Shown here in pieces: positions 35,714-47,400 of a stretch of DNA of 64,000 nt (within the stretch, counting starts at the first letter, position 1; every line of letters begins with the position of its first letter). The DNA is from Tetmemena sp. SeJ-2015. Lineage: Eukaryota > Ciliophora > Spirotrichea > Sporadotrichida > Oxytrichidae. Position numbers and translations under genes: made by a program. Under the pieces are notes generated by a model. The model saw nothing but the letters and a program-made list of their open reading frames with translations. It was not told where the DNA came from and did no database searches. The stretch lies in assembly GCA_027382625.1 (NCBI GenBank), contig JAJKFJ010022485.1:24507-88506 (forward strand). The letters are read 5' to 3'.

Positions 35714-37227
35714 TCAGTTGTTTGAGAGGCTTTTAGCTTCAAGATTTTGAATCCTTTGCCTCATTCCACTGGGCCAAATATTTTACTTAGCTATCATTGT
35801 GATTAAGAGGTCTTTGACTTCGGATTCTTCTAATTCAAGATTTAATAGATTGCGATTTCTCGGATTTTATAAAACAGCGCTCTACTCTTTGAAATATTCG
35901 ATTGGTGAAATCATCCTTGAATTGGCATATTATCGATTTAGTTTCCTAGTTTGATGTATCTCAGCTCCTTCACAATTGTTTTCCTTAGCCATTATTTGCA
36001 TTTGGTTTCTCCTTCCAAAGTTTTATATTCTGCGCCATGAAAATGTAAAATTGATGACTTTTTGACTTTGGTGAGAAATCCAGTCTTGCTAAGTAACTAT
36101 CTTCGCACATCAATTATTGATTACAAACCTTTTACTCAACTCTTTATGCCTCTCTTAACGAAGATGGATAGATATATAATTAATTGCTATTAGAGTTATT
36201 GAGCCATCTTACTCTCTCGCCTTCATTCCATTCCCCTACTAGCTCCACACCATCTGCTTATTTAAAAACTCCTCTACCGTGCTGCTTTCCATTCTTCCAC
36301 ATTCCATCGTATACTCTACCGTCATTCCAAACGAAGATTCCATGCCCATGACGCTTATCGTCTTTAAATTCTCCTTCATAGTTCTTCCCGTTCGGCCATT
36401 TCAAGCTCCCTTTGCCGTGCATTTTGTTTGAAATCCACTCTCCCACATACACTTTACCGTCACCCCACAAGTAAGTTCCACTACCATTTATTTCATTGTC
36501 TTCGAAAGATCCTTAGAATACACTTCCATCTACATTAAGAGATATTTACAATTAAGTTTAATCTGCGAATCTCAGTACTCCCTTACCTTGTTTTTTGCCA
36601 TCTTTGAATTAACCTTCATATCTCGCTCCATCTGGCCATATCTCCACTCCATGACCTTCTTGTTTATCATTAATCCAGTCTCCCTCATATACTGCTCCAT
36701 TAGCGTGAATGTATTTCCCCTTTCCATGAGCTTAGTCATTTAGCCATTCTCCTTCATAGACATCTCCGTCTGCGTGAAATAGCTTTCCATATCCATTTGC
36801 TTTATCAGTCTTCCACTAGCCTATGTACCTTGAACCATCTGGCCATTCTTAGTATCCCTAACCTTCTCTAACGCCTTTATTCCATTCCCCTGTGTAGATG
36901 GCACCATTCTCAAGTTAGACTGAGGGAAACTGAGATTATTGTGGTGTCTGGAGAAGACCGGACTACTACTGGTTTTGTCCACTTCTGCTTTGGCCTTATG
37001 TTGGACTTGTCATGATGAACCCACTTTATAAGAATATAATGATATTTAAAGTTTAGTATGACGCTTGAAACCACTTTAGTTATAAGTTAAAATAAGTTGT
37101 TTGCATTACTCCTGTCAGTACGATGAGAGTTATTTAAATTTGGATTTTTTTCATGATTTGCAGAGTCTTCTGGCTGATAAACCGCAGACTTGTAATTAGA
37201 ACAGTATGACGAGCAGGTGTTCCCCAT
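35714..37227 (-). CDS. MORN-repeat protein with N-terminal acylation signal
   Basis: ATG 37225-37227 begins [10 protein letters not shown]: Gly2 fits N-myristoylation and nearby Cys fit palmitoylation, so the protein is probably membrane-anchored. After a Gln/Ser-rich linker, about nine MORN repeats follow in frame: [135 protein letters not shown] and [17 protein letters not shown] 33 bp IES splits the sixth repeat. The frame then runs to TGA at 35970. A further open frame ([13 protein letters not shown]... to TGA 35714) is probably its C-terminus after a shift. MORN arrays bind membranes or partner proteins. Confidence 0.88.
36532..36564 (-). other. 33 bp in-frame IES inside a MORN repeat, pointer AGAT
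   Basis: AGAT occurs at both borders (plus-strand ATCT at 36528-36531 and 36561-36564). Removing 33 bp turns GVLRFADQTQL... into GVLRFADGSVFQGSF, a normal MORN repeat. The segment has length 3n and no TGA, so retention would not break the frame. Confidence 0.7.
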
Positions 37228-38192
37228 TATTTTTCACTTTATTATAAAAGAGTTTAAATCAGGAACTATTATCAATAAAATTATTATTGATGACTCAATG
37301 CTTATAAAATGCCAAAATATTAAAAATAATTAACTCTGGAGGACACCTTCCAGTAAAACATATTTAAGGCAATTCATTTAAGCTGGATCTTCAATTTTAA
37401 TGGGCAAAAGTAATCTTTTAGTTATCTTTTCTATCTAGAATTTCATGAAACCTCAATCAAATGTTTTTTATTAAAAAAAACTATAATAAAATTACTCTTT
37501 AAATTAAATTAGATCAATTGCGTAGTCTGCAGTTGAGATGAGCCTCTTTCAATTCTAAAATTCTGCACATTTGTCTATTTAAGAAGGAATGTAAATAAAA
37601 TTTGACTACTTTTACAATTTTGAACGATTACATTGCGAAATCTAAAAATACAAGTTTAATAATAAATATACATAAAATTGATCCTTAAATGGAACTCTAC
37701 TATAGTCCTGCAAAATATTAAAATTTAAATGCAAAGAAAGACCCATAAATTTAGGAGTAAATCATTTTACATTAACTGATATATTCCATCAATAATAATA
37801 TTTAAACTTAATGTTAAAAGTGATACCAACTTTTTTATTTTACGAGAGAAATAATTGATAGATCTGACTTATGGAGTTAATACTAATAGGATATTAAATA
37901 AGAATCGAGTCAAGTCAAGACTTAATACTCTTGTTATAAAAATATACAAATTCTAATTAATAAGGTACTCTTTTAGACTTAGCTCGTAAGAACATTACTC
38001 ATTGACAAAGCGTGGCCACATAATAAATTAAAACAGAACTTAAAAAATATAATCGCTCTTAAAATCACATTAGAAGGAAGGAATGATAAAAAGCTTAAAG
38101 ATCTAAGCGCAATCTTAAAACTTCATAGTCTATTTTTTTTAAGAATAAATCTTAAAAAAGGGACACAAGATTTTTTGATTAGTGTAGATCAG
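37228..38192. other. AT-rich intergenic DNA
   Basis: About 1 kb, strongly AT-rich, with no convincing coding frame on either strand. Confidence 0.4.
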
Positions 38193-38396
38193 ACGATGAT
38201 TTTTAATTAAGAGAGCCAACTAACTAGGCTCATAAAGATTTCGTGAAGTGTTATCTAGAAAAGTAAGATAACACATTTTATTTTTAGTCAGACATATTTG
38301 GAAAAGAAAGTGATAGCTCTTCAACTACGCTAAGAGGGATTTTCAAATTTTAAATTCTCAACAACGATGGGTCAATCCAGTTTAGCAGCGATTACT
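38193..38396 (+). repeat. 204 bp direct repeat, copy 1
   Basis: Nearly identical (two substitutions) to 38443-38646, with a 250 bp period. It contains a 25 bp GT-AG intron (GTAAGATAAC...TTTTTAG) in both copies, so the spliced unit is 225 nt, exactly 75 codons. Confidence 0.9.
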
Positions 38397-38715
38397 ACGA
38401 TTGCTGGGTTCTATTTCTTTTCAGTATTGTGCTTCCAGCTTTACGATGATTTTTAATTAAGAGAGCCAACTAACTAGGCTCATAAAGATTTCGTGAAGTG
38501 TTATCTAGAAAAGTAAGATAACACATTTTATTTTTAGTCAGACATATTTGGAAAAGAAAGTGATAGCTCTTCAACTACGCTAAGAGGGATTTTCAAATTT
38601 TAAATCCTCAACAACGACGGGTCAATCCAGTTTAGCAGCGATTACTTAATTCTACTAGTAAGGAATGTTATGTTCTTCTTTGAAATATATTTAGAAGGAA
38701 TTTTTAATTATTTGA
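38367..38715 (+). CDS. Small protein with N-terminal membrane anchor, overlapping a tandem duplication
   Basis: ATG 38367 lies at the end of repeat copy 1. The frame MGQSSLAAITTIAGFYFFSV continues through a hydrophobic stretch, then repeat copy 2 (REPTNQAHKDFVKCYLE, 25 bp intron, TYLEKKVIALQLRQEG), and ends at TGA 38713-38715. The same frame is open upstream through copy 1, so the duplication has produced repeated 75-residue units, and the ancestral gene may have been shorter. Length is about 105 residues. The family is not recognised; a small organellar membrane protein would fit. Confidence 0.5.
38443..38646 (+). repeat. 204 bp direct repeat, copy 2
   Basis: Second copy of the unit at 38193. 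One of the two differences changes the ATG at 38367 of copy 1 to ACG here. Confidence 0.9.
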
Positions 38716-39012
38716 CTTTGAAAAGGAAGATTATCTTCTTTAGAAGGTAATTTACTATCTGCAGTTAGACTTGACCTACTTAGACAAAATAACTCTATCA
38801 CAAAGATAGTACCTCAATTTAGTTGTGAAATTTCATTTTATTTTTAGTTACTCCTGTTTCGCCTAATCCTTTACACAATGAAGCTATGAGATGTAGAAAA
38901 TTACTTAGTTAATTTGTAATTCAGATAAGGAGTGAGTATGAGTCATATCAGTAACAGATAGTGGTAGTTTTCACCATTCAGAAATGATATGCGATTCACT
39001 CCCTAAATAAAT

Positions 39013-41233
39013 ATGAAAAATCACTGTCTTAAAAATGAAGGTAGTTCAAGTGAAGACAGCCAAGAGGATGATGAAGAAGAAAATTCTTTGACGAGGGGAA
39101 GAACAAGTGTTTCTCCAATTACATAAGCGCTTAATTTGTTATATTAATAATCTATAATCTTAAAAGGAAAGATGGTAGGCGTTCATATAAATTAAATGTG
39201 AAAAGAGTATAATTTAAGGTTCATAATTTGAGATATCTGCAAATAAATTGGGTTCTCTTGAGCACGGCGGTGCTAGTGTTTTGAGGCCACTCATACATAA
39301 AAGAATTCAGTAAAAAACTGGATTAAGCAGCTGCTCATAAAACAATGGTTAATAGGGCTTTATTTTTTCCGGCCAAAATAATAAGGTATCAACTACTTAA
39401 CAAAACGCTTTCATTTGCTTATATTTAATTCGCAATAGATTAAAGTGATGAAAGAAGAATCAAAGCTATTAAAATTGATATAGGTAAAATAAGCCAAGAA
39501 GATTCTCTATCAACCCTATATTAAGGTTTAAGATTATGAAATAATTCTCTTATAAAATTAAGATTAAGCTCTGGAAATAGAACATGCTAGTTCAAAATAA
39601 GTTTATTATTTACATACTAGTTTATATATTAGGAATAGAGAAGTCTGCATCTAAAATTTATCTACTTTAATTATTTAAATCTTAACCATTTTCATGATAG
39701 TATTATTGATGAGAATACTATTTAGAAACTTAATTTATAAAATATCTTAATTTGAAGAAATCCTTTACTAAATAAATCTATCAATAAACACCATTTTTTG
39801 AATAATGCGTTTAAAATAAAATATACATTTAAGTATAACAGCTTAGAGGATCTATATACTAAGTAGAATTTCTAGAATATTAAAGGACCCACTACCTATA
39901 GAATGGAAAATAAAGTGACCATTCAATATGGCTCAAAAGATTAAGCTCAAATTTTAATTTTAAAGCCTATTTTGCGTGAGGCCTCATAACCCTGAAAAAT
40001 ATTTAAATATATTCATAATGATATTGAATATCAGCTTCTCGAGAAACTTGGCCAAGGCGCATAATCCAGTGTCTACAAAGTGCATAAAAAGAAACAGAAC
40101 AACTATTTATTCTCTAAATTTAAGTTTTTGTTAGACTCAAACTGCCCATGGTGAATATAAATAGGACTCAAGAGGGAACAAGATAAACGATAAGGAATAT
40201 TTTGCCCTCAAAATTATAAGCAAAAATATTTAACGCCCTGACGTTCGATACCAACTCTATGAGGAGATTATAAACTAGCGCCAAGTTTAAGAGTGCACTT
40301 GTATTGTAAAAATTATCAAAGTGGAGGAATGTAAGCAGAACATTTATATTTTCCTCGAATATGTCAGACACGGTTCGCTTCGATCGTTATTTAAAGTATT
40401 TGATGTTATTGAGGGGGCAGATAAAATCAGAAAATCAAGCAAAAAAAATTAGCTACTAACTACTCCTCATTAGAAGTATATTTTTATAAAGTTAATTTTT
40501 GATTTTTTTTCATTGCCAACTACCTTCAATTGAACTAGATAGCGCACAGAGATTTTAAGCCAGAGAATATTCTAGTTGACTACACTTCTAAAAATCAGCT
40601 GAGACTAAAGCTGGCTGATTTTGGATATTCAATTAACTATGAATCTTCATACTTATTTTAAAAGAAGACAAGGAGACATAGAAAAGAGTAGTGAAGAGTT
40701 GTGGTACACCAGGCTATGTGGCTCCTGAAATATTTGAGGGAGCGGAAATCTCTCATAAGTCAGATGTTTTTAGCATTTAATAAAAATACTTATTGATATT
40801 GAACGATATAAGATTTTTGAATTGTATTGGATCAATAATTTTCCATCTCTTGTCTGGAAGAGCTCTTTTTAAAGCTTAAGGAGGGAATAAAATTCTTGAC
40901 GAGAATAAGAGGTGCAATAATGAGGATCTCCTCGAAAGAATGAACTTAATCTCTTCAGAGTGCTAAGAACTACTTCTTTCTCTCTTAGAAAGGAACATAA
41001 TAAGTTATAATTTTAAGTTTTAAAACCAAAGGTCTAGGCTGAGTGCACAATAAGCCCTCTACCATCCTTGGTTTCGGAGTTTCTAATTTAAAATACTCCA
41101 TAAAATGGCAAACTTCTAAAAAGCGTCAAAGAATCAAAAATTATTCCATTAACTTTAATTTTTGCTTTAACTAAACAAATAGCAAAAGATTAATATACAA
41201 TACATAGTATCTTAATATGAGCAAATTAATTGA
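39013..41233 (+). CDS. Serine/threonine protein kinase
   Basis: ATG 39013 opens an acidic Ser-rich N-terminus (SSSEDSQEDDEEENSLTRGR). Gln/Asn-rich segments (39.25-39.5 kb) and the region before the kinase (39.85-40.0 kb) follow. The catalytic domain has the glycine loop LLEKLGQGAQSSVYKVHKK (40040), VAIK-like FALKIISKN with catalytic Lys (40200), hinge IYIFLEYVRHGSL, catalytic loop HRDFKPENILVD (40545), LADFGYS (DFG) and GTPGYVAPEIFEG (40700), then RLSAQQALYHPWF near the domain end. All key catalytic residues are present. Introns or IESs occur between the blocks, for example 40790-40830. TGA is at 41231-41233. The subfamily is uncertain. Confidence 0.85.
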
Positions 41234-42298
41234 ATCCTTTTGTATCTTTTCTATTATATTTTTTTGTAAATATCAAATTAATTATTTCTCAATTTATAAT
41301 TAGATGTGTTAAAATATATACGCTCAAAGAGAACAAATTATTATAGATTTGAGTTATCTGCAAAATAAACTATTCCTCGCAAATATAAATCACTCGCGGG
41401 ACCATTAAACGATTTCTCATATTTTTAAATTTGGAAAAATAAAACCAAAGCTTTATTAAGCATAAAAAAATAGAAGATATTAACTGCAAAACTAGCAAAA
41501 CCTCCTAAAAATTATAGCAACACACTCCTCTCAAGCTATCGTAAAATTTATTTTTAATTTATTCAAATTAATTATATGATATCAAGTTTAGTAAAAGCAT
41601 GATAAATCAAGGAAGGAGTTCCTATCTTAGCCTGACAACTCTTCTCAATTCAAGAGCCAACAAGAAACATACCATAAATAAATTTCTTTAAATTTAAAAC
41701 GTTTGTGAGCAATTTCAGTATATAAAATAGTAACGTTCACGACCAAGTTGCTAGGATTGATAAAATAAGTAAAGTAACCAGACTCTAATAGACTAAGGTA
41801 GGCTTCTTGACAAAGAATATATTTCATTCTACAGATAGCCCTATTTTACCATAGGGGTCGATAATCAATTAAGTATTCTCAATTTATTCAATTGCCTTAA
41901 AAATAGGATTAAATTATTAAATCTCAAACTATGAGGATTCGGAGTTAGATGAGTAACTTATTTAAAAGAAAAAGGTTCTCAAATGTAAAAAATAAGAAGT
42001 CAACTTGTCATTATCTCTTCTTTCTGAGCTTATAAAATACATAATCACATAATTTATTTGCTTAAGACTTAGAAAGATAAGCTTGAATAAAACATATTCA
42101 ATGTTGTGAAAGCATTATCGCGTAAGAGACCTCTCATCAAAGGAGTAGATTATAAATTTATTAACTAATTTAAAAAGATATAGTTTTAAAGTTAATTAAA
42201 ATTAACAATAATTAGAGACTGGCAAATTGAAGAAAATAATTATAAATTAATCTTTTTATATCTATTCTAGCATACAAACTGTAATAATAAATTATTAA
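41234..42298. other. AT-rich intergenic DNA
   Basis: About 1 kb without a recognised gene. Short coding-like pieces near 42060-42150 could belong to the next gene, but I cannot connect them. Confidence 0.35.
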
Positions 42299-43250
42299 GA
42301 TGATGAGTCAAATGAGTTTGTCGTTTAATAGAATCAGTAAAAATTTAATAGTGAGGAGGTTAATTGCTTGGAGATTTCACCAACAAAGAAATAAGCCAGC
42401 AAGAAAAATTTTGGCAAATTGATAGACACAATTACTTTTCTCTTCAATTTATTTTTGATTCTCTAGAACTAGCATTAACTCATTTCTATGTATTTGAGAA
42501 TAATATTTATACATTTCTAATAGGAGTGAGGAGGAAGAATCTCAATATTAAAATAAAGAGATCAAATAATATATTATAAAAAATGGTGAATGCAACCGTT
42601 AAAAGAAAAATAGAAGAGATCTAAAACTTAATCGCGTTAAGAAAAAATATTTTTAATGTTTAGTATTATTCTTTTTAGAATGAGCAGATATTTGAATTCA
42701 ATCTGAAATAAATCGCATTGAAGAATTCAGATGAAGACGGAATTTATTCTTCCTTCAGAAATAATATTTATAATAATTATTTTAAGATAATTGAAATGCT
42801 ATTGGTGAAACGTTTGAGTATGATAATAAGAAAGAGTATCCAATAGGCTGTGAACCTTGGTAGGACTGTTTGTATTAATCTGAAGCGGTAAATTTAATCG
42901 CAGATTAAAAGAGCAGTAACAGAGAGGATTCAGATCATAAGTGTAATGGAGAACCTTCTCACAGAGACTTGTCATCCCACAGAGTGAATGAACAGATCAC
43001 TAGCAGCTACTGCAAATTATTCTAATCGCCATAGTGTGGTGGCATTCACTTAAAATTATTAATTTTTTAATTAAAATAGAGTTTTAAATGCGATTGCGAA
43101 GTCAATCAAAGAAGGATCTGAAGATGATATTGATTTGAACATGCTTAAATTTATTAAATAGAGTTGTATACTTTAGTTTGAAGATGAGCAAGCATCTATC
43201 TAGTTTCCTACTCAGTCTAATAAGAATTTGCACTTAAATATAAATTAATT
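42299..43250 (+). CDS. Unrecognised acidic protein in several segments
   Basis: Coding-like plus-strand pieces: DDESNEFVV...NSEEVNCLEISPTKKQ (42299-42425); then about 42660-42770 around ALKNSDEDGIYSSF; GETFEYDNKKEYPIGCEPWQ and DQKSSNREDSDHKCNGEPSH (42805-43010); and NAIAKSIKEGSEDDIDLNML followed by SCILQFEDEQASIQFP (43085-43225). They are in different frames, separated by AT-rich DNA with possible GT-AG introns or IESs. The content is acidic and Ser/Asn-rich. No domain is recognised, and both ends are uncertain. Confidence 0.45.
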
Positions 43251-44470
43251 CAAATTAATTCATAAAAAATAGGTATTTGTCTCAGGAATAATTGAGCTTT
43301 TAAATGTGAATTTTAATTTGAACAACAGAGAATAAATATAAATTGTATTAATTTTTTCAGCCAAAGACGAAAAAATTATACTCTAGTATATAGAGACGCT
43401 TTCTTACCTAGTAAGACATATATATTATTTGTAATCGAATTTAATGATCACAAAAGAATCTATTTTTGTTATTAATTTTTTTCTTTGCTAAAAAATACTT
43501 ACTCAATAATTAACCTTAAATCTAAAGAGTATTTTTAAATGAGAATAAATTAGCAATAGACAAATATAATATTTTATTAATTTCTTCTGCTATACATTTT
43601 GATATCACTTAATTAGGAAAATGATTTTAATTTTTTCTTTAAAACTATGGAAGTATTATTATATTTTGAATTGTTACCTAATAATTAAAGATGCTGATTT
43701 AGGTTCATAATAAATGATGATGACAGTTAAAATATAAAATAAATTTCGTATTTTTATATTTATTTGGGATGAAATATTGCAGAAAAGTGAATTTCAAAAA
43801 ATTAAAAATAGAAAGACTTCTCAAATTATAAGCTGGAAACATGACTTTAAGATAATTTAAGTAGCTTGGATCTTTATTAAAAATAATAGAAGCATATCTT
43901 TGTGACGATATTTCAGAAATATGGAATCTTAGAGTCTAGACACCATCCTTCTAAATTTATTTTTAAACTACAGTAAAGATGCAATGTATCTCCTTATTTC
44001 CAAAAAATAAATTAAATTGAAATTAATTAAAAAGAGGAATTTATATAGCATTTACAAAAAATATATTAAATAGAGTAATCTAATGAGGAAAATAACTTTA
44101 AATTAAAAATATTTTGGAGACAATTTCTACTCTTAAATTTTATAAAAAAAAACATCTTTACACTTTTTTGCATAAATTATGTTTAATTTTTTTAAAAAAA
44201 TAACATATTTTAAATGAACAAATTGAGAGAAAAAATATGAAATATATTTTTAAACTATTCCATTTTGTTCAAAATTATAAACTAGTGAGCCATAATATTC
44301 TTAAAATAATATTTATGCACTATGGAGACTAAGGAAACATTATATAAGAAATCAAATTTTATGTTTCAATAAATTTAGTAAAGATTTATAGAATAAAACT
44401 AAAATGAAAATTTTAATCCCTAGAAAAAGGGAGTAATTTATTTATAGTTTAATATTTTTGTTGTTTTTAA
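43251..44470. other. AT-rich DNA
   Basis: About 1.2 kb of extremely AT-rich sequence. No gene or repeat recognised; it probably contains the promoter and N-terminal exon of the next gene, which I could not identify. Confidence 0.35.
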
Positions 44471-44474
44471 TTTA

Positions 44475-47400
44475 GAATGATAAGCAGCGCAAAGCTCCAA
44501 TTCCTTTGATAAAACTTGAAATAAGAGGTGAAATACTAGCTCAGTATTCATCCATTTAAATATTTTTATCTAAATGACCTAGCACTATGTTAACATTTAG
44601 GAAACTCCTTTTAATAATTAAAATTGTATTAATCTCCCATAGAGTCAATGTTTCTTTTCCCATAGGACGATTCTTAAGTTTTTTGTGGACTTGAAATTGA
44701 ATTTACCTTGGAAGATGGAACTAAGAAACACTTAGTAGCTCAAGTAGATGAGAATTAGTAAGTTGAAATAAAAAATGAAGAAGCTGTCTCCCAAGAATAG
44801 ACTATAAAATTTTGATGATATAAATCTCGCTTTTTATTATTCTCATTAAAAGACAGCAATGACTACTCTATTTACTTTTTCTCAGTCTAGAATGCTGAGA
44901 ATAGCAATTGGAAATTTCCCATCTCGCTCAATTTATATTTTTAAACTGCCAAAGTTACTGTGAAATTCATCTAGAAACTAGATGTAGAAGATTTGAGTTA
45001 TAAATTCAGATTACCTTGCAGCTTAAATAAAAGGCTCAGAATTTTAAATTAAACATGAATGAGCTTAATTCCCAAATACTTGAAGGAGATTGCAAATCAT
45101 CAAGATATCCTCGCTAGTTAAAGCAAATAAAACTGCCAGGGTTATTAAGAAGGAGAGGAGGAAAAGTCTAATTTGAAAAGCGAGGAAGTGAACTAAACTG
45201 AATCTGATCAGATACCATTAATATGGGACATATCTTTGGAAATTCAGTTTAAAGGCTAAGCACAAAGAGTCTCATCAAGAAACCACTAAGTTCAGTTAGA
45301 AGAAATTGAATCTTAAATACAGAATGGATCTAGGGTGAAGGTAACTCTTGATCAAGTTTTTTAAACAAATTAAATAAATATCTCAATTAATTAACTTCAT
45401 TTATCTATAATTAAAAAATTAAAATCCAGAATATATTCTCTTCTAAAAAATAATTTAATAAATAATTTAATCTCTAATTTAACTCTTTTTAAAATTATTA
45501 TTAAGATAGAAAAAGATCATCTCAGATTAAGATAAATAATATTCGATAATTAGGCTAATTGAATTTTCATGATAGGATTTGAGAATTATTTAAATTAATA
45601 AGTTTTTCAAACTAATAATTGAGAATGTCTTTTAAATCTTAAAAATATTTTAATATGAGAACAGCTCTATTTTTTGTTGATAACAATTATCTCTCTTTGA
45701 AAAATTTAATTATCTAAAAGGATTTTAAAATTTGAAACCCAGATGTAATTTTTAACTAAAAATTAAATGAATTATTATAAAGTTCTTAGAAGCTAAGTTC
45801 CAGACAAAGATTTCATTCTTTTAGTGAGAGACGATATGATCACTCAAACTTAAGACTCTATTTTATTTTAATTTTTAAAGCCTTTGTATCAACTAATAAA
45901 TTCGGAGAGAAATCTATCCTCGTTTCTATGATGCCAGATTTGAGAGGTTAAATTGCGAAGGAAAGATTTTAAAGCAAGTTGACATACAATAACTCAGATT
46001 GACACAGATTCTGCACTTATATATGATGATTCAAATGAACGAAGACCTTAAAACGTAGGAAGAGGAGGAAGAATATGTTGAGCCTGAGCTCTATGAGTAC
46101 ATCTTTCTCATAGATAGGAGGGGCTTCTATGATTGGCCAAAGAATTCAGCTTTAAATAAAACTACTTAATAATTATAAGCCAAAATAATTTTGTGCTTGC
46201 AGTTCAGGCTCTAAAGCTATTATAATTTTAATTGCTATTTCTGCATAGTCTTCCTTTAGGTTGCAAATTTAACGTAGTCAGTTTTGGATCACAGTTCAAA
46301 AAGATGTTTCCCTCAAGCGTTGAGTACAATCAAATCCATTTCTTTAAATATAAAATTACATTTTCCTTTGATAATTTAATTTAATTTACTTCTTCTTAGT
46401 TTAGAATATTGCTAAAGGATAATAAACTAATTTATTTGTGAAGAGCAGCTATAAAAGCTCCGTTGTATAGCCTTTCTGCTAAAATTTAATAAATTAAGCG
46501 AGATAATAAAAAAATTAAAATTTTTGGTTTATTAAAACTACAATTTTCAAATTTTTATATATTAGCTTCGATTTATAATAATTTTTTTTATGTATTTTAA
46601 ACAGACAAGCACTCAATAAAATTCTCAAGTATATTTTATATAATATTTTAACAACTGAAATGTATAATTTTCTTTGGGGATTGAATGATGAGACGTTAGA
46701 AGAGGCAAATATCCAATTGAGTGACTTCGAAGCTAATATGGGTGGATTATATTTTTCATTTTTAAATCGGAACAGAGATCTACAAACCAATCGCAGACAT
46801 TTTACAAAATTATTATTTTTTATGCACTTAAAAAAATAAAATGTGACTAAAACTTAAACTTTAGATGAGTTAAATAAAGAAAAAAGAGTTTCCTAAAACT
46901 TTTTTTTAAAAAACATTTTAAAGGAAAAAAAAGTGAGATTACTTTTATAATTACCTTAATTAATTAGAATTGCTGAAATGCTGACTGTATAATTTTCTAA
47001 GGAAGAAATATAAATTCTAGTTATATTTAATGCTTTCTCTTCAATATCTTATCCCACTCTTAAGCTGAAAGATTAATTATTAGGAGATTTAATAGGATTA
47101 GAAAAATAACAACATATAATAAAATGTAGCCTATTCGCAAATTTTAAGAAACTATACTTATAAGTAAATATTTTTATTATAGATGCCAATTATAATTTTT
47201 ACTCAATTATCAACTAACTTTAATAAAATTTATAAAACTAGAGGGAATAAAATAATATTTGCTCACTTAATGAAAAGAATTCAACAAATATTTTACAATA
47301 TACTGAAGAATTTAATAGATGTTGATGATTATTTTAAAATCATTTACGAATATAGAAGGAAGCAACTGGCAATCTTTAGTTTATAGTTTAGAGATACCTT

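Noticed and set aside
46515..46790. Minus-strand open frame of about 90 codons
   Set aside because: It covers part of an AT-rich IES and the antisense of the vWA segment NDETLEEANIQ. Composition is low-complexity Lys/Ile/Leu.
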